A DNA stretch of 64,000 nt from DATLLJ01 sp965229885 (GCA_965229885.1 CBDDJX010000003.1:1-64000), one strand, 5' to 3'; numbered from the stretch's first letter, positions 33,929-42,693 are shown. Notes: a model not told the origin generated them from the sequence alone. Translations and numbers: made by a program.

Positions 33929-35016
33929 GGCGTTGTTGCGCGAATCGTAACTGGCCCGCACGATGCCAACCCACAGAGCCCTCACCTGCCGATGCGATAC
34001 GACGCTGGCCGGCCGAGGTCGGTCATCCGATTCAGGATCTCGCAGCCGAGCACGGCCTCACTCCCCTGCCCGGCTGGACTTCGGGCGCGAAGGCCATCTC
34101 CGATGATCGACTTGTAACGGAAGAACGCGTTCTCCACCCGGGCCTGACGATGGTACCCCGACGCCTTCTTCCAGCGGCGCCGTCCGAGCTTCTTCACTGA
34201 CCTGATCGTCCGATCCCGAGCGGGCGACCGCAGGCCGTGGCGAGACACGTTCGCCGTCCTGGCCGGTGGCACCACGACTGCCGCACCCCGCGCCCCCGCG
34301 GTCTCGTAGACGGCGACCGTGTCGTAGGCCGCGTCAGCGGTGACGACGGCCAGGTCACCATCGACCTGTGTGATTAGATCGACGCCTGTGGTTGCGTCAT
34401 CGACCGTCGCCTCGGTCAAGGCTTGGGCGACGATCACACCGGATCGATCGACACCCACATGGAGCTTCTTCCAGCCGCGCGGGCCGCGTCGTCCATGTTT
34501 CGCGGCCGCCCATTCCCCTTGGCCCACGATCGACAGGCCGGTGCTGTCGATGATGAGATGCATACGTTCGCCCGGTGGGACTCGTCGAAGCGTGAGCGTG
34601 AGGTGCTGCCCTCGCCGAGAGAGCGTCGTGTGATCGGGCGCGCAAAGCTCGATGCGCATCATCCCAAAGAGTGACGTCAGGAATCCCTCGGCCTGGCGGA
34701 GCGGGAGGTGAAAGATGAGCCGAAGGGTCAGCGCCGTTTCGATGGCCAGGTCGGAGTACTTCTGCTGTCCGCCGCGCGCGGCGACCCCCGCGGGCTCCCA
34801 TGCGGCGACGGCCTCCGGTGACAACCACACGGTGACGTCACCTCGCTGGACCAGGGCGCGATCGTACGAGGCCCAGTTCGCGACGCGGTACTTCGTCTTG
34901 TAGGTGGGATGAACTCTCGATTTCATCCCCTCAGCGTAGTCGTTGGATCCGTTCCCCCGAGCAGATCGAGCGAACACCCGTCTCTGCCAGGCCACAAGGA
35001 TTCATGCACCAACGCC
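33929..35016 (-). mobile_element. IS5-family element, complete (1088 bp)
   Basis: The terminal repeat is GGCGTTGTTGCGCGAAT at 33929; the right-end sequence ATTCATGCACCAACGCC ends at 35016. The same ends flank the copy at 49900-50991. The transposase is intact. Confidence 0.8.
33982..34926 (-). CDS. IS5-family transposase (DDE)
   Basis: A 314-residue transposase starting MKSRVHPTYKTKYRVANWA. Catalytic motifs: D in LIIDSTGLSIVG, D in VTADAAYDTVAV, and E in RQARVENAFFRYKSIIGDGL. It is the only one of the four related copies in the window that is unbroken, so it may be the active source. Confidence 0.88.
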   Translation of the reverse strand: MKSRVHPTYKTKYRVANWASYDRALVQRGDVTVWLSPEAVAAWEPAGVAARGGQQKYSDLAIETALTLRLIFHLPLRQAEGFLTSLFGMMRIELCAPDHTTLSRRGQHLTLTLRRVPPGERMHLIIDSTGLSIVGQGEWAAAKHGRRGPRGWKKLHVGVDRSGVIVAQALTEATVDDATTGVDLITQVDGDLAVVTADAAYDTVAVYETAGARGAAVVVPPARTANVSRHGLRSPARDRTIRSVKKLGRRRWKKASGYHRQARVENAFFRYKSIIGDGLRARSPAGQGSEAVLGCEILNRMTDLGRPASYRIGR

Positions 35017-35022
35017 CCGACC

Positions 35023-35042
35023 GCCTCAACTTGACAATGCCC
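35023..35042 (-). repeat. IS6-family terminal-repeat remnant
   Basis: Read on the minus strand, CGGGCATTGTCAAGTTGAGG equals the outer end of the IS6-family copies at 43690, 47357, 49849 and 53182. No transposase remains here. Confidence 0.6.
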
Positions 35043-35141
35043 GAGCCGTGACCGCGCCGTCGAAAACAGTCCGACGTTGTGTTAGCCTCTCAGGTTATCG
35101 TGCGGAGGCTTTGCAGACGGCCGGAGCAAAGGAGGTCGGAA

Positions 35142-36359
35142 ATGAGTCGACGATTTCAGGTATTCAGTGCGGCGGCGATTACCCTGTCTGTGGCGCTGTT
35201 ACTGCAACTGGTGCCGGTCTCGGCCCAGGCCCCGGTGGCGACGGGGGCTGCGGCTAAGGCGAGCGGCCCCGAGCTTAGGACAATCTGGGGTGACCCTGAT
35301 CTGCAGGGTCTCTGGACCGACGGCGTGAGTACGCCGCTCCAACGCGACCCGAAGTTGGGGGACAGGGAGTTCTACACCGACGAGGAGAGGGCCGCGATAG
35401 ACAAGGCTCGGAATCCGGCTCTGCTGACCGTCGGCGACAAGCGGCCGACGCGCGGAACCCCGCAGGACGTCGGCGGCGCGTACAACAGCGTGTTCCGGTC
35501 GCAGCTGTATAGCAGCAAGCGCACGTCCCTGATCATCGATCCGCCCGATGGGCGAATTCCGCCGCGAACCGAGGAAGCGAAGAAGCGAAGACAGATGGTC
35601 GTGGATTTCGAGAATGCCCTCCTGGCTCCCACTGATATCTGCAAAAACAAACTCGTGGGCTGCTCGGGTGGCACGTACGGGCCGACCTCGCCGTTACGCG
35701 AGACCACGCCTCCTTTCTACGTGTCGACTAGTGCGCGAGGCGGTACGTCGGGCGCCATCAATCGCGCTAACGGTCCCGAGGACCGGAACCTGGGTGAGCG
35801 GTGCCTACGCAGCCGTTTTCCGGGATTTACCGGCGGGCTCGGTTTCTTCCCCCGCATCGTTCAGTCGCGAGACGCGGTGTCGATCTACTACGACATCAGC
35901 CAGGGCGGGGGATTCGAGCGCATCATCCCGATCAGCAACGCCCCGCATCTGCCCGCAGCTATTCGCCAGTGGTGGGGTGACTCCCGCGGCCACTGGGAAG
36001 GCGATACGCTGGTCGTCGATGTCACCAACTTCAATCAGAAGAGAGACTACCAGGGCGCCCGCGAGAACTTGCATTTGGTCGAACGCTTCACCCGTCTCGA
36101 CGCGAACACGATCGAGTACGAAGTGACGATCGAAGATCCGACGACCTGGACACGGCCGTGGACCGCCAAGGTGGAATGGACGAAAACGAGCGACGAGCTC
36201 AATCGCCACTATATGGAGCCTCGGTGTCACGAGGGGAACTACGGCTTGGCGGGACAGCTCATCGGTGCCCGCCATGACGAACGCAACTTCGCCGAGGGAA
36301 AGGGCCCCGACCCGGCCACGCTCTGCTCAGCAGGATGTGGATCGACCCTCCCCGAGTAG
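35142..36359 (+). CDS. Secreted protein of a large acidobacterial paralogous family
   Basis: A 405-residue protein beginning with a Sec signal peptide (MSRRFQVFSAAAITLSVALL, cleavage after VPVSAQA). The mature part has the motif WGDPDLQGLWTDGVSTPL near its start, RIPPRTEEAKKR, and WWGDSRGHWEGDTLVVDVTN towards the C terminus. This pattern is familiar from the numerous uncharacterised secreted proteins of Acidobacteriota. The ATG at 35142 is chosen because AGGAGG stands 6 bp upstream and because the signal peptide begins there. Function unknown. Confidence 0.75.
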   Translation: MSRRFQVFSAAAITLSVALLLQLVPVSAQAPVATGAAAKASGPELRTIWGDPDLQGLWTDGVSTPLQRDPKLGDREFYTDEERAAIDKARNPALLTVGDKRPTRGTPQDVGGAYNSVFRSQLYSSKRTSLIIDPPDGRIPPRTEEAKKRRQMVVDFENALLAPTDICKNKLVGCSGGTYGPTSPLRETTPPFYVSTSARGGTSGAINRANGPEDRNLGERCLRSRFPGFTGGLGFFPRIVQSRDAVSIYYDISQGGGFERIIPISNAPHLPAAIRQWWGDSRGHWEGDTLVVDVTNFNQKRDYQGARENLHLVERFTRLDANTIEYEVTIEDPTTWTRPWTAKVEWTKTSDELNRHYMEPRCHEGNYGLAGQLIGARHDERNFAEGKGPDPATLCSAGCGSTLPE

Positions 36360-36457
36360 CGGTAGCGAGCCGTCGATCCGCCAGTGTGATTTCGGGCCGG
36401 CCGACAGGATACCGTCGGTCGGCCCACTCTTTTTCGATCGCGCCCAGGCCGAGGGGC

Positions 36458-36813
36458 GGCGTTGGTGCACGGCTCCTCAGCTTCGCTCCGGTAGGCTGGT
36501 CTTGTTGATGGCCTGACGGCCCGCGGCACACGATCTCGCCATGAGGTCAAGGGTTCATCCGACGTACAAGACGAAATATCGCGTGGAGAATTGGCAGGCG
36601 TACGAGCGAGCGCTGGTCCGGCGAGGCCATGTGACGCTGTGGCTCTCCCCAGACGCCATGGCTGCGTGGGGAGCTTCGCCGTCCGGTCGACCGGGCGGAC
36701 AGAAGCGGTTTTCGGATCTGGCGATCGAGACGACGTTAACGCTCCGGCTGGTCTTCCGATTGCCATTGCGTCAGACGGAGGGCTTTGTGCGGTCGATCCT
36801 GGCCGTGATGAGC
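36458..36813 (+). pseudogene. IS5-family remnant with transposase N terminus
   Basis: It starts with the IS5 end GGCGTTGGTGCAC (36458). From ATG 36541 the frame reads MRSRVHPTYKTKYRVENWQA to LPLRQTEGFVRSILAVM, then changes to unrelated sequence near 36813. About 90 codons of the transposase remain. Confidence 0.75.
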
Positions 36814-36816
36814 GCC

Positions 36817-36905
36817 TGTGCGTCTCGAATTCCCAATTCTCTCGCTGAATCCAGGATCGAGGCAGGGAATAGGCGGTATTAGTGGGGGTCGAAAGTTAAC
36901 CGAAT
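36817..36905 (+). repeat. Repeat block A then B (left of the beta-propeller gene)
   Basis: Block A (GTCTCGAATTC-CAATTCTCTCGC, about 36824-36857) is followed by block B (TATTAGTGG ... CGAAAGTTAAC, 36870-36905). Both recur in reverse order but the same orientation at 38200-38278. They may be ends of an unidentified mobile element. Confidence 0.5.
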
Positions 36906-37231
36906 GCCTGTTCTGCGACCCTGGCTGTTGAGCATCGACGCAAGGCGCGTGGCCGGCGAGAGCGCCGCGTCGGGGCTGGTCCAGCTCCCGACGGCAGCCT
37001 GACAACGAATTCGAGACCGACAGGACACCTAGCGAGGCAGATCGGGGCATTCTAGTCCCGAACCGCGCGGAGGCTTGCGGGTCAAGGACCCGGGTGTTGC
37101 ACGTCGGCTCACGCCGTCCGACAGACGGTCACAACCCAGTGTGACAAGCCCCACGCGGGATACAATGCGGGCGATCGGTCGAGCTACCGGAGGTCGACCG
37201 AGCTCTACACGGAACGGAGAGAACATTCACC
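36906..37231. other. Intergenic region before the beta-propeller gene
   Basis: No gene is credible on either strand. CGGAACGGAGAG just before 37232 provides a ribosome-binding site for the next gene. Confidence 0.4.
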
Positions 37232-38170
37232 ATGTACACGGCCAAAATCGATGCCGCGAGTCGGCAAATCGTCTACGCAGTTCTCGTCGCCGTCGTCCTG
37301 ACGGTCCCCGCGGCCGCCCAGGAGTTTGCGGCGGGTGAACCGATCGGCGCCCTTAGTGAGGCCGGAGACTGGCGACCGATGTCGGACAACGTCACGGTCT
37401 TCGGCAGTTTCTATTTTTCAGAGAGTTGCACGTTCGATCCCGGCAAGAACCTGATTCTGGCCATGAATGCCGGCACTCGGGGAGACAACGGTCAAGACGA
37501 TGGCTACGTCTCGCTCATCAAGCCCGACGGCAGCGTGCACACGCCCAAATGGATCGGCGCCACGCGGGATGGGCTGAACCTTGACGACCCGTTGGGTAGC
37601 GCCATCAGTAACGGCGTGCTCTACACCGTGGACTCGGGTCACGTTCGTCTCTTCGACCTGGAAACGGGCCGACCACTGCGATCCATTCCCGTTCCCGACT
37701 CGACGCTCCTGAACGGCATCGCCGTAAACGACGCAGGGACAGTGTACGCCTCCAACACCCGGCCTGTGGGACAGATCTGGAAGGTGACGAGCGACAATGA
37801 GGTGTCACTGTTCGCGGACGGCGCGCCTCTCGACGGTCCCAACGGACTGGCGATCGACCAGGACGGCAACGTCGTGGTCGTCAACGTCGGTAACAATGCC
37901 GTCCTCACCTATGACCAAGACGGAGCGGTCATTCGGACCGAGCACAGCGTCGAAGGTGGAAACGATGGCGTCGTCGTCACCGCCGACGGGACGAAGTACG
38001 TGAGCAGCGTGCGGCATGGCAGCGTGTCGCGTATCCGCCCCGGCCAAGAGGCGGAAATCGTCGCCTCGGGTATCCCGAGCGCGGCGTCCATGTGTTACGA
38101 CTCGACCCAGAACCAGTTGGTCATTCCCTTGAATGGTAACTACGCGCTCGCGTTCGTGACGCTCGACTAA
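37232..38170 (+). CDS. Secreted SMP-30/gluconolactonase-like beta-propeller protein
   Basis: A 312-residue protein with a signal peptide (YAVLVAVVLTVPAAAQ, cleavage near residue 30). Five or six propeller blades can be read from the repeated pattern of D-G-x-V plus hydrophobic strands: LLNGIAVNDAGTVYASNT, LDGPNGLAIDQDGNVVVVNV, NDGVVVTADGTKYVSSVRHG. GGAGAG 10 bp upstream supports ATG 37232. Related proteins are lactonases or sugar-binding propellers; the substrate is not evident. It stands between two copies of the A/B repeat and may have arrived with them. Confidence 0.72.
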   Translation: MYTAKIDAASRQIVYAVLVAVVLTVPAAAQEFAAGEPIGALSEAGDWRPMSDNVTVFGSFYFSESCTFDPGKNLILAMNAGTRGDNGQDDGYVSLIKPDGSVHTPKWIGATRDGLNLDDPLGSAISNGVLYTVDSGHVRLFDLETGRPLRSIPVPDSTLLNGIAVNDAGTVYASNTRPVGQIWKVTSDNEVSLFADGAPLDGPNGLAIDQDGNVVVVNVGNNAVLTYDQDGAVIRTEHSVEGGNDGVVVTADGTKYVSSVRHGSVSRIRPGQEAEIVASGIPSAASMCYDSTQNQLVIPLNGNYALAFVTLD

Positions 38171-38199
38171 GCTCCCTACAGCGATGGGTGACGATAGCC

Positions 38200-38278
38200 G
38201 ATATTAGTGGCCTCCCGAAAGTTAACGGAAGACCTGTGGGTCTCGAATTCGCAATTCTCTCGCCAAATCGAGGCCCGG
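38200..38278 (+). repeat. Repeat block B then A (right of the beta-propeller gene)
   Basis: TATTAGTGGCCTCCCGAAAG then TTAACGG, directly followed by GGGTCTCGAATTCGCAATTC and TCTCGCC. Same sequences as at 36817-36905 with block order exchanged. The B-A join here looks continuous and may be the original arrangement. Confidence 0.5.
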
Positions 38279-38567
38279 GACAACGTTGCGTGCCGCCTGA
38301 GTTCTGACCTACGCTGTCTCGCGCACATGGACGCTTGGGACAAGGGCTGGGCCCGGAATGCCGCAGCGAACTCGGCGAGGGCGGCGTTGATCCTTTTATG
38401 GATTCGCGTCTGGTGGACTAGACCAGCCACTCTCAATCAGCGAATCGGCTCGATGCACTGATGCCCGGCAGTCTGGTGCGGCCTCCGACCGCTCCCGTTC
38501 CCGGCGCCGGGAGCGGGAGTCTCTTCGAAAGCCGCCCGATCAAGCTGGCCGGGTTCCATCTCCGCGC
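38279..38567. other. Intergenic, no gene seen
   Basis: No credible reading frame. A GC-rich inverted repeat (CGCTCCCGTTCCCGGCGCC and GGGAGCG) lies near 38489-38518, just before the IS5-type remnant. Confidence 0.3.
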
Positions 38568-38993
38568 GGCGTTGGTGCACGGTTCATGCCCCCTCGGCGA
38601 GAACCGTCGATGCCTGGCCATCGTGACGGGCGAAGGAGCATGATCTCGACATGAACTCGAGAGTGCACCCGACGTACAAGACGAAATACCGCGTTGGGAA
38701 CTGGCCGGCGTACGACCGCGCGCTGGTCCAACGAGGTGACATCCCGCTGTGGTTCGCCCCGGAGGCACTCGCCACCTGGGCGGCCGTGGGCGTCGGCACG
38801 CGTGGCGGGCAGCTGCAGTACTCGGACCTCGCGATCGAAACCGCGCTGACACTCCGGCTCCTCTTCCACCTGCCCCTGCGCCAGACCGAGGGCTTTGTGA
38901 CGTCGATGCTTTAGGATGCTGGGCCTCGCCCTCTCCGCACCCGATCACACGACCCTCTCACGGCGTGGCCAGCATCTCGACCTCACGATTCGC
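38568..38993 (+). pseudogene. IS5-family transposase remnant, frameshifted
   Basis: It begins at the IS5 end GGCGTTGGTGCAC. From ATG 38651 it reads MNSRVHPTYKTKYRVGNWPA to LPLRQTEGFVTSML-stop, then after a frame change LALSAPDHTTLSRRGQHLDL and TIR, where it joins the tail of a different transposase. About 110 codons remain. Confidence 0.75.
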
Positions 38994-39202
38994 CAAGCGT
39001 CGGCGTACTTGCGTCGGCGCTCGCCCTGCCACGCCCGTGGCGCCGACCAGATCCGCAGCCACGTCGAGCTCGTGCGTTGCCACTACAACTTCGTCCGACC
39101 GCACCGGGCGTTGCGATTCGGGCGCGAGACGAGGACGCCAGCGCTGCAGGCCGGTTTGGTGACCACGCGACTGAACTGGAGCGACATCTTCACGGCGCCG
39201 GG
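38994..39202 (+). pseudogene. Tail of an unrelated transposase fused to the IS5 remnant
   Basis: The frame continues without a stop into VELVRCHYNFVRPHRALRFG and RETRTPALQAGLVTTRLNW, the C-terminal pattern of an IS1-like or ISNCY-like transposase, not of IS5. The junction makes a chimeric open frame. Confidence 0.55.
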
Positions 39203-39352
39203 TCTCTCTCTACGTATGCTTGTCGTGGTCGTGCGCATTCCCGTGATCGTCCAGCGCAGAGAAACTGACGCAGCTGAGCTGCCGACTTTCCTGTGGCCGC
39301 ACGAACAACGAACCGCGGCGTGATCAACAGCGAATGGCGCAAGCACCCATTC

Positions 39353-39421
39353 ACGCCCCCGCTCGACAGAGGCCTTGCGCCGTCTGCGCGTTTCGCTAGA
39401 TTGCACCCAGACCCGTCGCCC
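39353..39421 (+). repeat. Cassette repeat R1 with promoter
   Basis: First of five near-identical repeats. It begins ACGCCCCCGCTCGAC and carries TTGCGC (39375-39380), a 16-nt spacer and TAGATT (39397-39402), consistent with a sigma-70-type promoter. It is followed at 39455 by a small secreted-protein gene. Confidence 0.7.
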
Positions 39422-39454
39422 GTCCATGCCGGTGACCGCTGAGGGAGGCTGACG

Positions 39455-39679
39455 ATGACCAGGCGGATACCCGCTGTGTGTGTGGTGTTGGCGCTACTCG
39501 GGGCAGCACCGGCAATAGCGCACGCGCAGTCACTCGACATCGGCGGCATTGAATTACGCATCGGACAGAACGTAGATGAGGCTCTTCGCTCGCTGTCGTT
39601 ATACGAGGTGCGTTACACCGACATCGGCGACGGCTTGGCGCACTGGGCGGTGATGGAGCGCAACGGCGATTACTGGTAA
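39455..39679 (+). CDS. Small secreted hypothetical protein (cassette gene 1)
   Basis: A 74-residue protein with a signal peptide (MTRRIPAVCVVLALLGAAPA, cleavage after IAHAQ). The mature part is only about 49 residues (LRIGQNVDEALRSLSLYEVR) and looks like an N-terminal alpha/beta module. GAGGGAGGC upstream is the ribosome site. The leader and first codons are nearly identical to those of cassette gene 2 at 41169, though the mature parts differ. Function unknown. Confidence 0.6.
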   Translation: MTRRIPAVCVVLALLGAAPAIAHAQSLDIGGIELRIGQNVDEALRSLSLYEVRYTDIGDGLAHWAVMERNGDYW

Positions 39680-39720
39680 TCGCTCGTCTCGGTGCGACGC
39701 CGGATTTTGACCACGGGCTG

Positions 39721-41058
39721 CTAGAAGTCCTCTTTTCCGACGTCGACTGTTTCTCCCTTATCGTTCTGGTGAAACTTCGCCCAGGCGGTGTTCATCGAGA
39801 ACATGAGCTGCTTGCCGACTATCTTTTCCGCCCAGAGCGGGATGAGGAAACCTCTTTTGGGGCTGAAGTATCGGTAGTAGTACTTGTCGGATTCCCGCTC
39901 CTTGTTGAGTACGTGCCGCGCGCAGAAATCTCCGCAGAAGCTGGCCCAGGGCAAACCCACACAGCCCATGACGTGATGGATCCACGGGTACTTCCTATCC
40001 CGGACAATCGTGGGTAGAAGGTCTCGGGTCATGTCGATGCGGCCGGGCCAATACTGTATGAACTGGATATGGTCCATATCGGGGTAATGCCTGCGCCAGC
40101 GCGCGATGACGCTCTCGATCACACTCGGCGTAGTGACGTCCTTGCGCGCAAAGGCCGTCAGTAGGCTCCCTCCGCCCAAGAGTAAGCGGCCGTCGCCGGT
40201 CAGACGCCAATAACTGTAAACCAAGTCGGAATCCCAACATTGCAGCGTCCCGGTCGGGAAGAGCCGCTCGATGTCCTTTTGGGATAGAGGTTCGCTGACG
40301 GCCAGAAAAGTCTGGGCGTGATAGACGTTCCATGAATACGACGTCAGGCTCGAAGGCGTCTTGTCGGCGCAGAGTATTATCTCATCGGCCGTGACCGAGC
40401 CCAGGTCGGTATAAACGGTATGGCCCTCGATCTTGTTGACCCTGGAGGCCTCATGGATCATGACCCCATCGTCGAGGAGACCCCTTTTGACTCCCTGCGA
40501 ATAGAGGAGGGGATTGAGGGTATAGGTGCCGGAATACCGGACGCCACCAGAGAAACCTTGAGAGCCCATCGCCTGAGGAAGACGCTCGGCGTCATAGAGC
40601 TCGGACTGAAGGCCTAGTTCGGTGCGCGTCTTATGCTCGTTTTGGACATCCAGCCATTGTTTTTTGGTCTTGCTTAGATAGAGGCAATCCTGTTCGACGA
40701 GGTCGCAGTCGAAATCGTATCTCTTGACGGCGCCGCGTATGATGTCGACTCCCACACAGGGAACCGCCCACAATCTCTTGGCGGCCTCGACGCCAAACCG
40801 GCGCAGGATCTGGTGGAGTTCGAGTTCGCTGTCTGGCGTCAGGAAGCCGGCGCTTTTACCCGTTGTGCTCCCTCCACAGACATTGCTTTCAAGAAGGACA
40901 GTCTTGACGCCGGCTTGGGAAAGCCTCAGCGCCGCCGAAAGGCCCGCGGTCCCTCCACCTATAACGACAACATCGGTCTTCTTTTCGCCGCGAAGCGGTG
41001 GGGCCATCGGACTTTTGACCCCCATCAATGTCGTGAACCACCAATTCTGCAGAATCAT
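39721..41058 (-). CDS. FAD-dependent oxidoreductase (DAO family), lower GC than neighbours
   Basis: A 445-residue flavoprotein: FAD-binding VVVIGGGTAGLSAALRLSQA followed by LLES at residues 30-56, GKSAGFLTPDSE, and a substrate domain ending in the typical GRIDMTRDLLPTI and HVMGCVGLPWASFCG. It resembles gamma-glutamylputrescine oxidase-type enzymes, which oxidise amines or amino acids; the substrate is not determinable. Codons are visibly less GC-rich than nearby genes, and the gene lies inverted inside the cassette array, both signs of transfer. Start ATG 41058; ATG 41025 is possible. Confidence 0.82.
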   Translation of the reverse strand: MILQNWWFTTLMGVKSPMAPPLRGEKKTDVVVIGGGTAGLSAALRLSQAGVKTVLLESNVCGGSTTGKSAGFLTPDSELELHQILRRFGVEAAKRLWAVPCVGVDIIRGAVKRYDFDCDLVEQDCLYLSKTKKQWLDVQNEHKTRTELGLQSELYDAERLPQAMGSQGFSGGVRYSGTYTLNPLLYSQGVKRGLLDDGVMIHEASRVNKIEGHTVYTDLGSVTADEIILCADKTPSSLTSYSWNVYHAQTFLAVSEPLSQKDIERLFPTGTLQCWDSDLVYSYWRLTGDGRLLLGGGSLLTAFARKDVTTPSVIESVIARWRRHYPDMDHIQFIQYWPGRIDMTRDLLPTIVRDRKYPWIHHVMGCVGLPWASFCGDFCARHVLNKERESDKYYYRYFSPKRGFLIPLWAEKIVGKQLMFSMNTAWAKFHQNDKGETVDVGKEDF

Positions 41059-41091
41059 GATCGCATGAGCTTAACACCTCAATCGGTGGTG

Positions 41092-41140
41092 CTTGCGCTG
41101 TCAGCGCGTTTCGCTAGACTGCACCCAGACTCGTCGCCCA
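41092..41140 (+). repeat. Cassette repeat R2 with promoter (left part lost)
   Basis: TTGCGC (41093-41098), 16 nt, TAGACT (41115-41120). The outer ACGCCCCCGCTC part is missing, apparently replaced when the FAD gene was inserted. The leader GTTGAGGGAGGCTGACG matches that after R1. Confidence 0.7.
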
Positions 41141-41168
41141 TGCCGGTAACCGTTGAGGGAGGCTGACG

Positions 41169-41684
41169 ATGACCCGACGGATACCCGCTGTGTGTGTGGC
41201 GTTCGTGCTGCTGGTGGGCGGCGCGGTGGGTGCGCAGACACCGACGGCATCGAAAGAGAGCGCATCCGACTACATCGTCAGCGCGCCGTCACGCACAATC
41301 CGTCTGGCGCGCGCCGACTGGACAGCGATGACGAATGACTACGAATGGGCAGAGAACTTTGAGGAGATTCGCAAGGGTCCACGCGAGGAGTTCGAAAGAG
41401 TGGTGACTGTGTTCAAGTTGCCAATGACCGAGGACCGCCGAATTGGCGAAATGATTAGCCCGAACGAATACGTCGAGATGTTCGTCGTGCATACGGGGGT
41501 GCTCACCGTTCGAGTCCGCCTCGACAAGGGCAGCTACTGGGTAATGAGTCGGCAGACATTTACCGCTCCGTCAGTCCCCGGGGTCGACACTGCGCGCCTG
41601 TCTGCTTTGGAGTTCGCCAGAGCGCGCGAGGCGTTCCAATCTGAACTAGACACCACGCGGTATCTGCTCCAATCTACATTCTGA
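41169..41684 (+). CDS. Secreted hypothetical protein (cassette gene 2)
   Basis: A 171-residue protein with a signal peptide almost identical in its first nine residues to cassette gene 1 (MTRRIPAVC; cleavage after GGAVGAQ). The mature part is charged, helical plus strand, with VVTVFKLPMTEDRRIGEMIS and SYWVMSRQTFTAPSVPG. No family is recognised. GGGAGG at 41157-41162 is the ribosome site. Confidence 0.65.
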   Translation: MTRRIPAVCVAFVLLVGGAVGAQTPTASKESASDYIVSAPSRTIRLARADWTAMTNDYEWAENFEEIRKGPREEFERVVTVFKLPMTEDRRIGEMISPNEYVEMFVVHTGVLTVRVRLDKGSYWVMSRQTFTAPSVPGVDTARLSALEFARAREAFQSELDTTRYLLQSTF

Positions 41685-41751
41685 CCTCGCGCCGACAATC
41701 GTTCGGAATCGACGCCCAGCACCCCCACAGCAACACCCGCACCCTTCCGCC

Positions 41752-41815
41752 ACGCCCCCGCTCGACCTAGGCCTTGCGCTGTCTGCGCGTTTCGCTAGAC
41801 TGCAGCCAGACCCAG
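41752..41815 (+). repeat. Cassette repeat R3 with promoter
   Basis: ACGCCCCCGCTCGACC, TTGCGC (41774-41779), 16 nt, TAGACT (41796-41801). The following nuclease gene starts at 41815 within about 8 nt of the expected transcription start, so its mRNA would be nearly leaderless. Confidence 0.7.
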
Positions 41816-42429
41816 TGGGCAATCTGCTCGCGCGATCCGCTCTCATCCTGGCGCTGGTCCTCGCGCCTATTTCCCTGGTCTATGCTCAACTCGTCACGCG
41901 GGTGGTCGATGGCGACACGCTGATCGTCCAGGGCGTCGGGAGGGTGCGGTTGATCGGGGTGGATACGCCAGAGACGGTCGATCCCCGTCGGCCCGTGCAA
42001 TTCTTCGGGAAAGAGGCGAGCGCGTTCACGCACCGTATGGCCGAGGGCAAGGTGGTGCGGCTGGCGTTCGATATCGAGCGGACAGATCGCTTCGGCCGGA
42101 CCCTGGCCTATGTCTACCTTTCAGACGGCACGTTTCTCAATGCGGAGATCGTCAAGCAAGGCTACGGGCACGCCTACACACAGTTTCCGTTCAAGTATCT
42201 GAGACAGTTTCAGGACTATGAACGTGAGGCACGCGAGGCAGGGCGGGGATTGTGGACTGAGGCACCAGCCGTCGAGTCTCCGAGCGTCATGGCCGATGTG
42301 CGTGTATGGGTGAATACCGCATCAGGCGTCTATCACTGCCCAGGCACGCAGTACTACGGCCACACGCGGCGAGGTAGCTACATGACACAAGATGAGGCGC
42401 AGGGAGGTGGGTATTCGGGCGGCGGCTGA
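41815..42429 (+). CDS. Secreted thermonuclease-like nuclease (SNase domain)
   Basis: A 204-residue protein: signal peptide (about 1-24, ending SLVYAQ), then a staphylococcal-nuclease fold with VVDGDTLIVQG, RLIGVDTPETVDP, the catalytic region RTDRFGRTLAYVYL, and the helix EREAREAGRGLW. After residue 150 a short module (VNTASGVYHCPGTQYYGHTR) contains one Cys. It should cleave DNA or RNA outside the cytoplasm. The GTG at 41815 is the only start that keeps the signal peptide. Third cassette gene; such nucleases are common on integrative elements. Confidence 0.82.
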   Translation: MGNLLARSALILALVLAPISLVYAQLVTRVVDGDTLIVQGVGRVRLIGVDTPETVDPRRPVQFFGKEASAFTHRMAEGKVVRLAFDIERTDRFGRTLAYVYLSDGTFLNAEIVKQGYGHAYTQFPFKYLRQFQDYEREAREAGRGLWTEAPAVESPSVMADVRVWVNTASGVYHCPGTQYYGHTRRGSYMTQDEAQGGGYSGGG

Positions 42430-42475
42430 TCGAATCTGTCAGTGAGTTGATCGCGTCGATCTTCACGCGCCGGTG

Positions 42476-42541
42476 ACGCCCCCGCTCGACAGAGTCCTTG
42501 CGCTGTCTGCGCGTTTCGCTAGACTGCACCCAGACCCGTCG
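42476..42541 (+). repeat. Cassette repeat R4 with promoter
   Basis: ACGCCCCCGCTCGACAGAG, TTGCGC (42498-42503), 16 nt, TAGACT (42520-42525). It precedes the 38-codon lysine-rich gene. Confidence 0.7.
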
Positions 42542-42576
42542 TCGGGGACAGGCCATAATGACCGAAAGGAGAGACC

Positions 42577-42693
42577 ATGGGAGACAAGGGCGGCAAGAAG
42601 GACAGGGACAAGAGCAACAAGCAGAAGCAGTCGAAAAAACAGGGGCAGCAGAAGAAACCTACCGGCCCACGGGCACAGGCCAACCGCAAGTAA
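42577..42693 (+). CDS. Very small lysine-rich protein (cassette gene 4)
   Basis: A 38-residue protein: MGDKGGKKDRDKSNKQKQSK, then KQGQQKKPTGPRAQANRK. AAAGGAGAG 5 bp before ATG 42577 is the strongest ribosome site in this array, which supports translation. It is nearly all K, Q, G, D and R with no hydrophobic core, so probably disordered and nucleic-acid or polyanion binding. Similar tiny basic proteins occur in many bacteria without known function. Confidence 0.6.
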   Translation: MGDKGGKKDRDKSNKQKQSKKQGQQKKPTGPRAQANRK

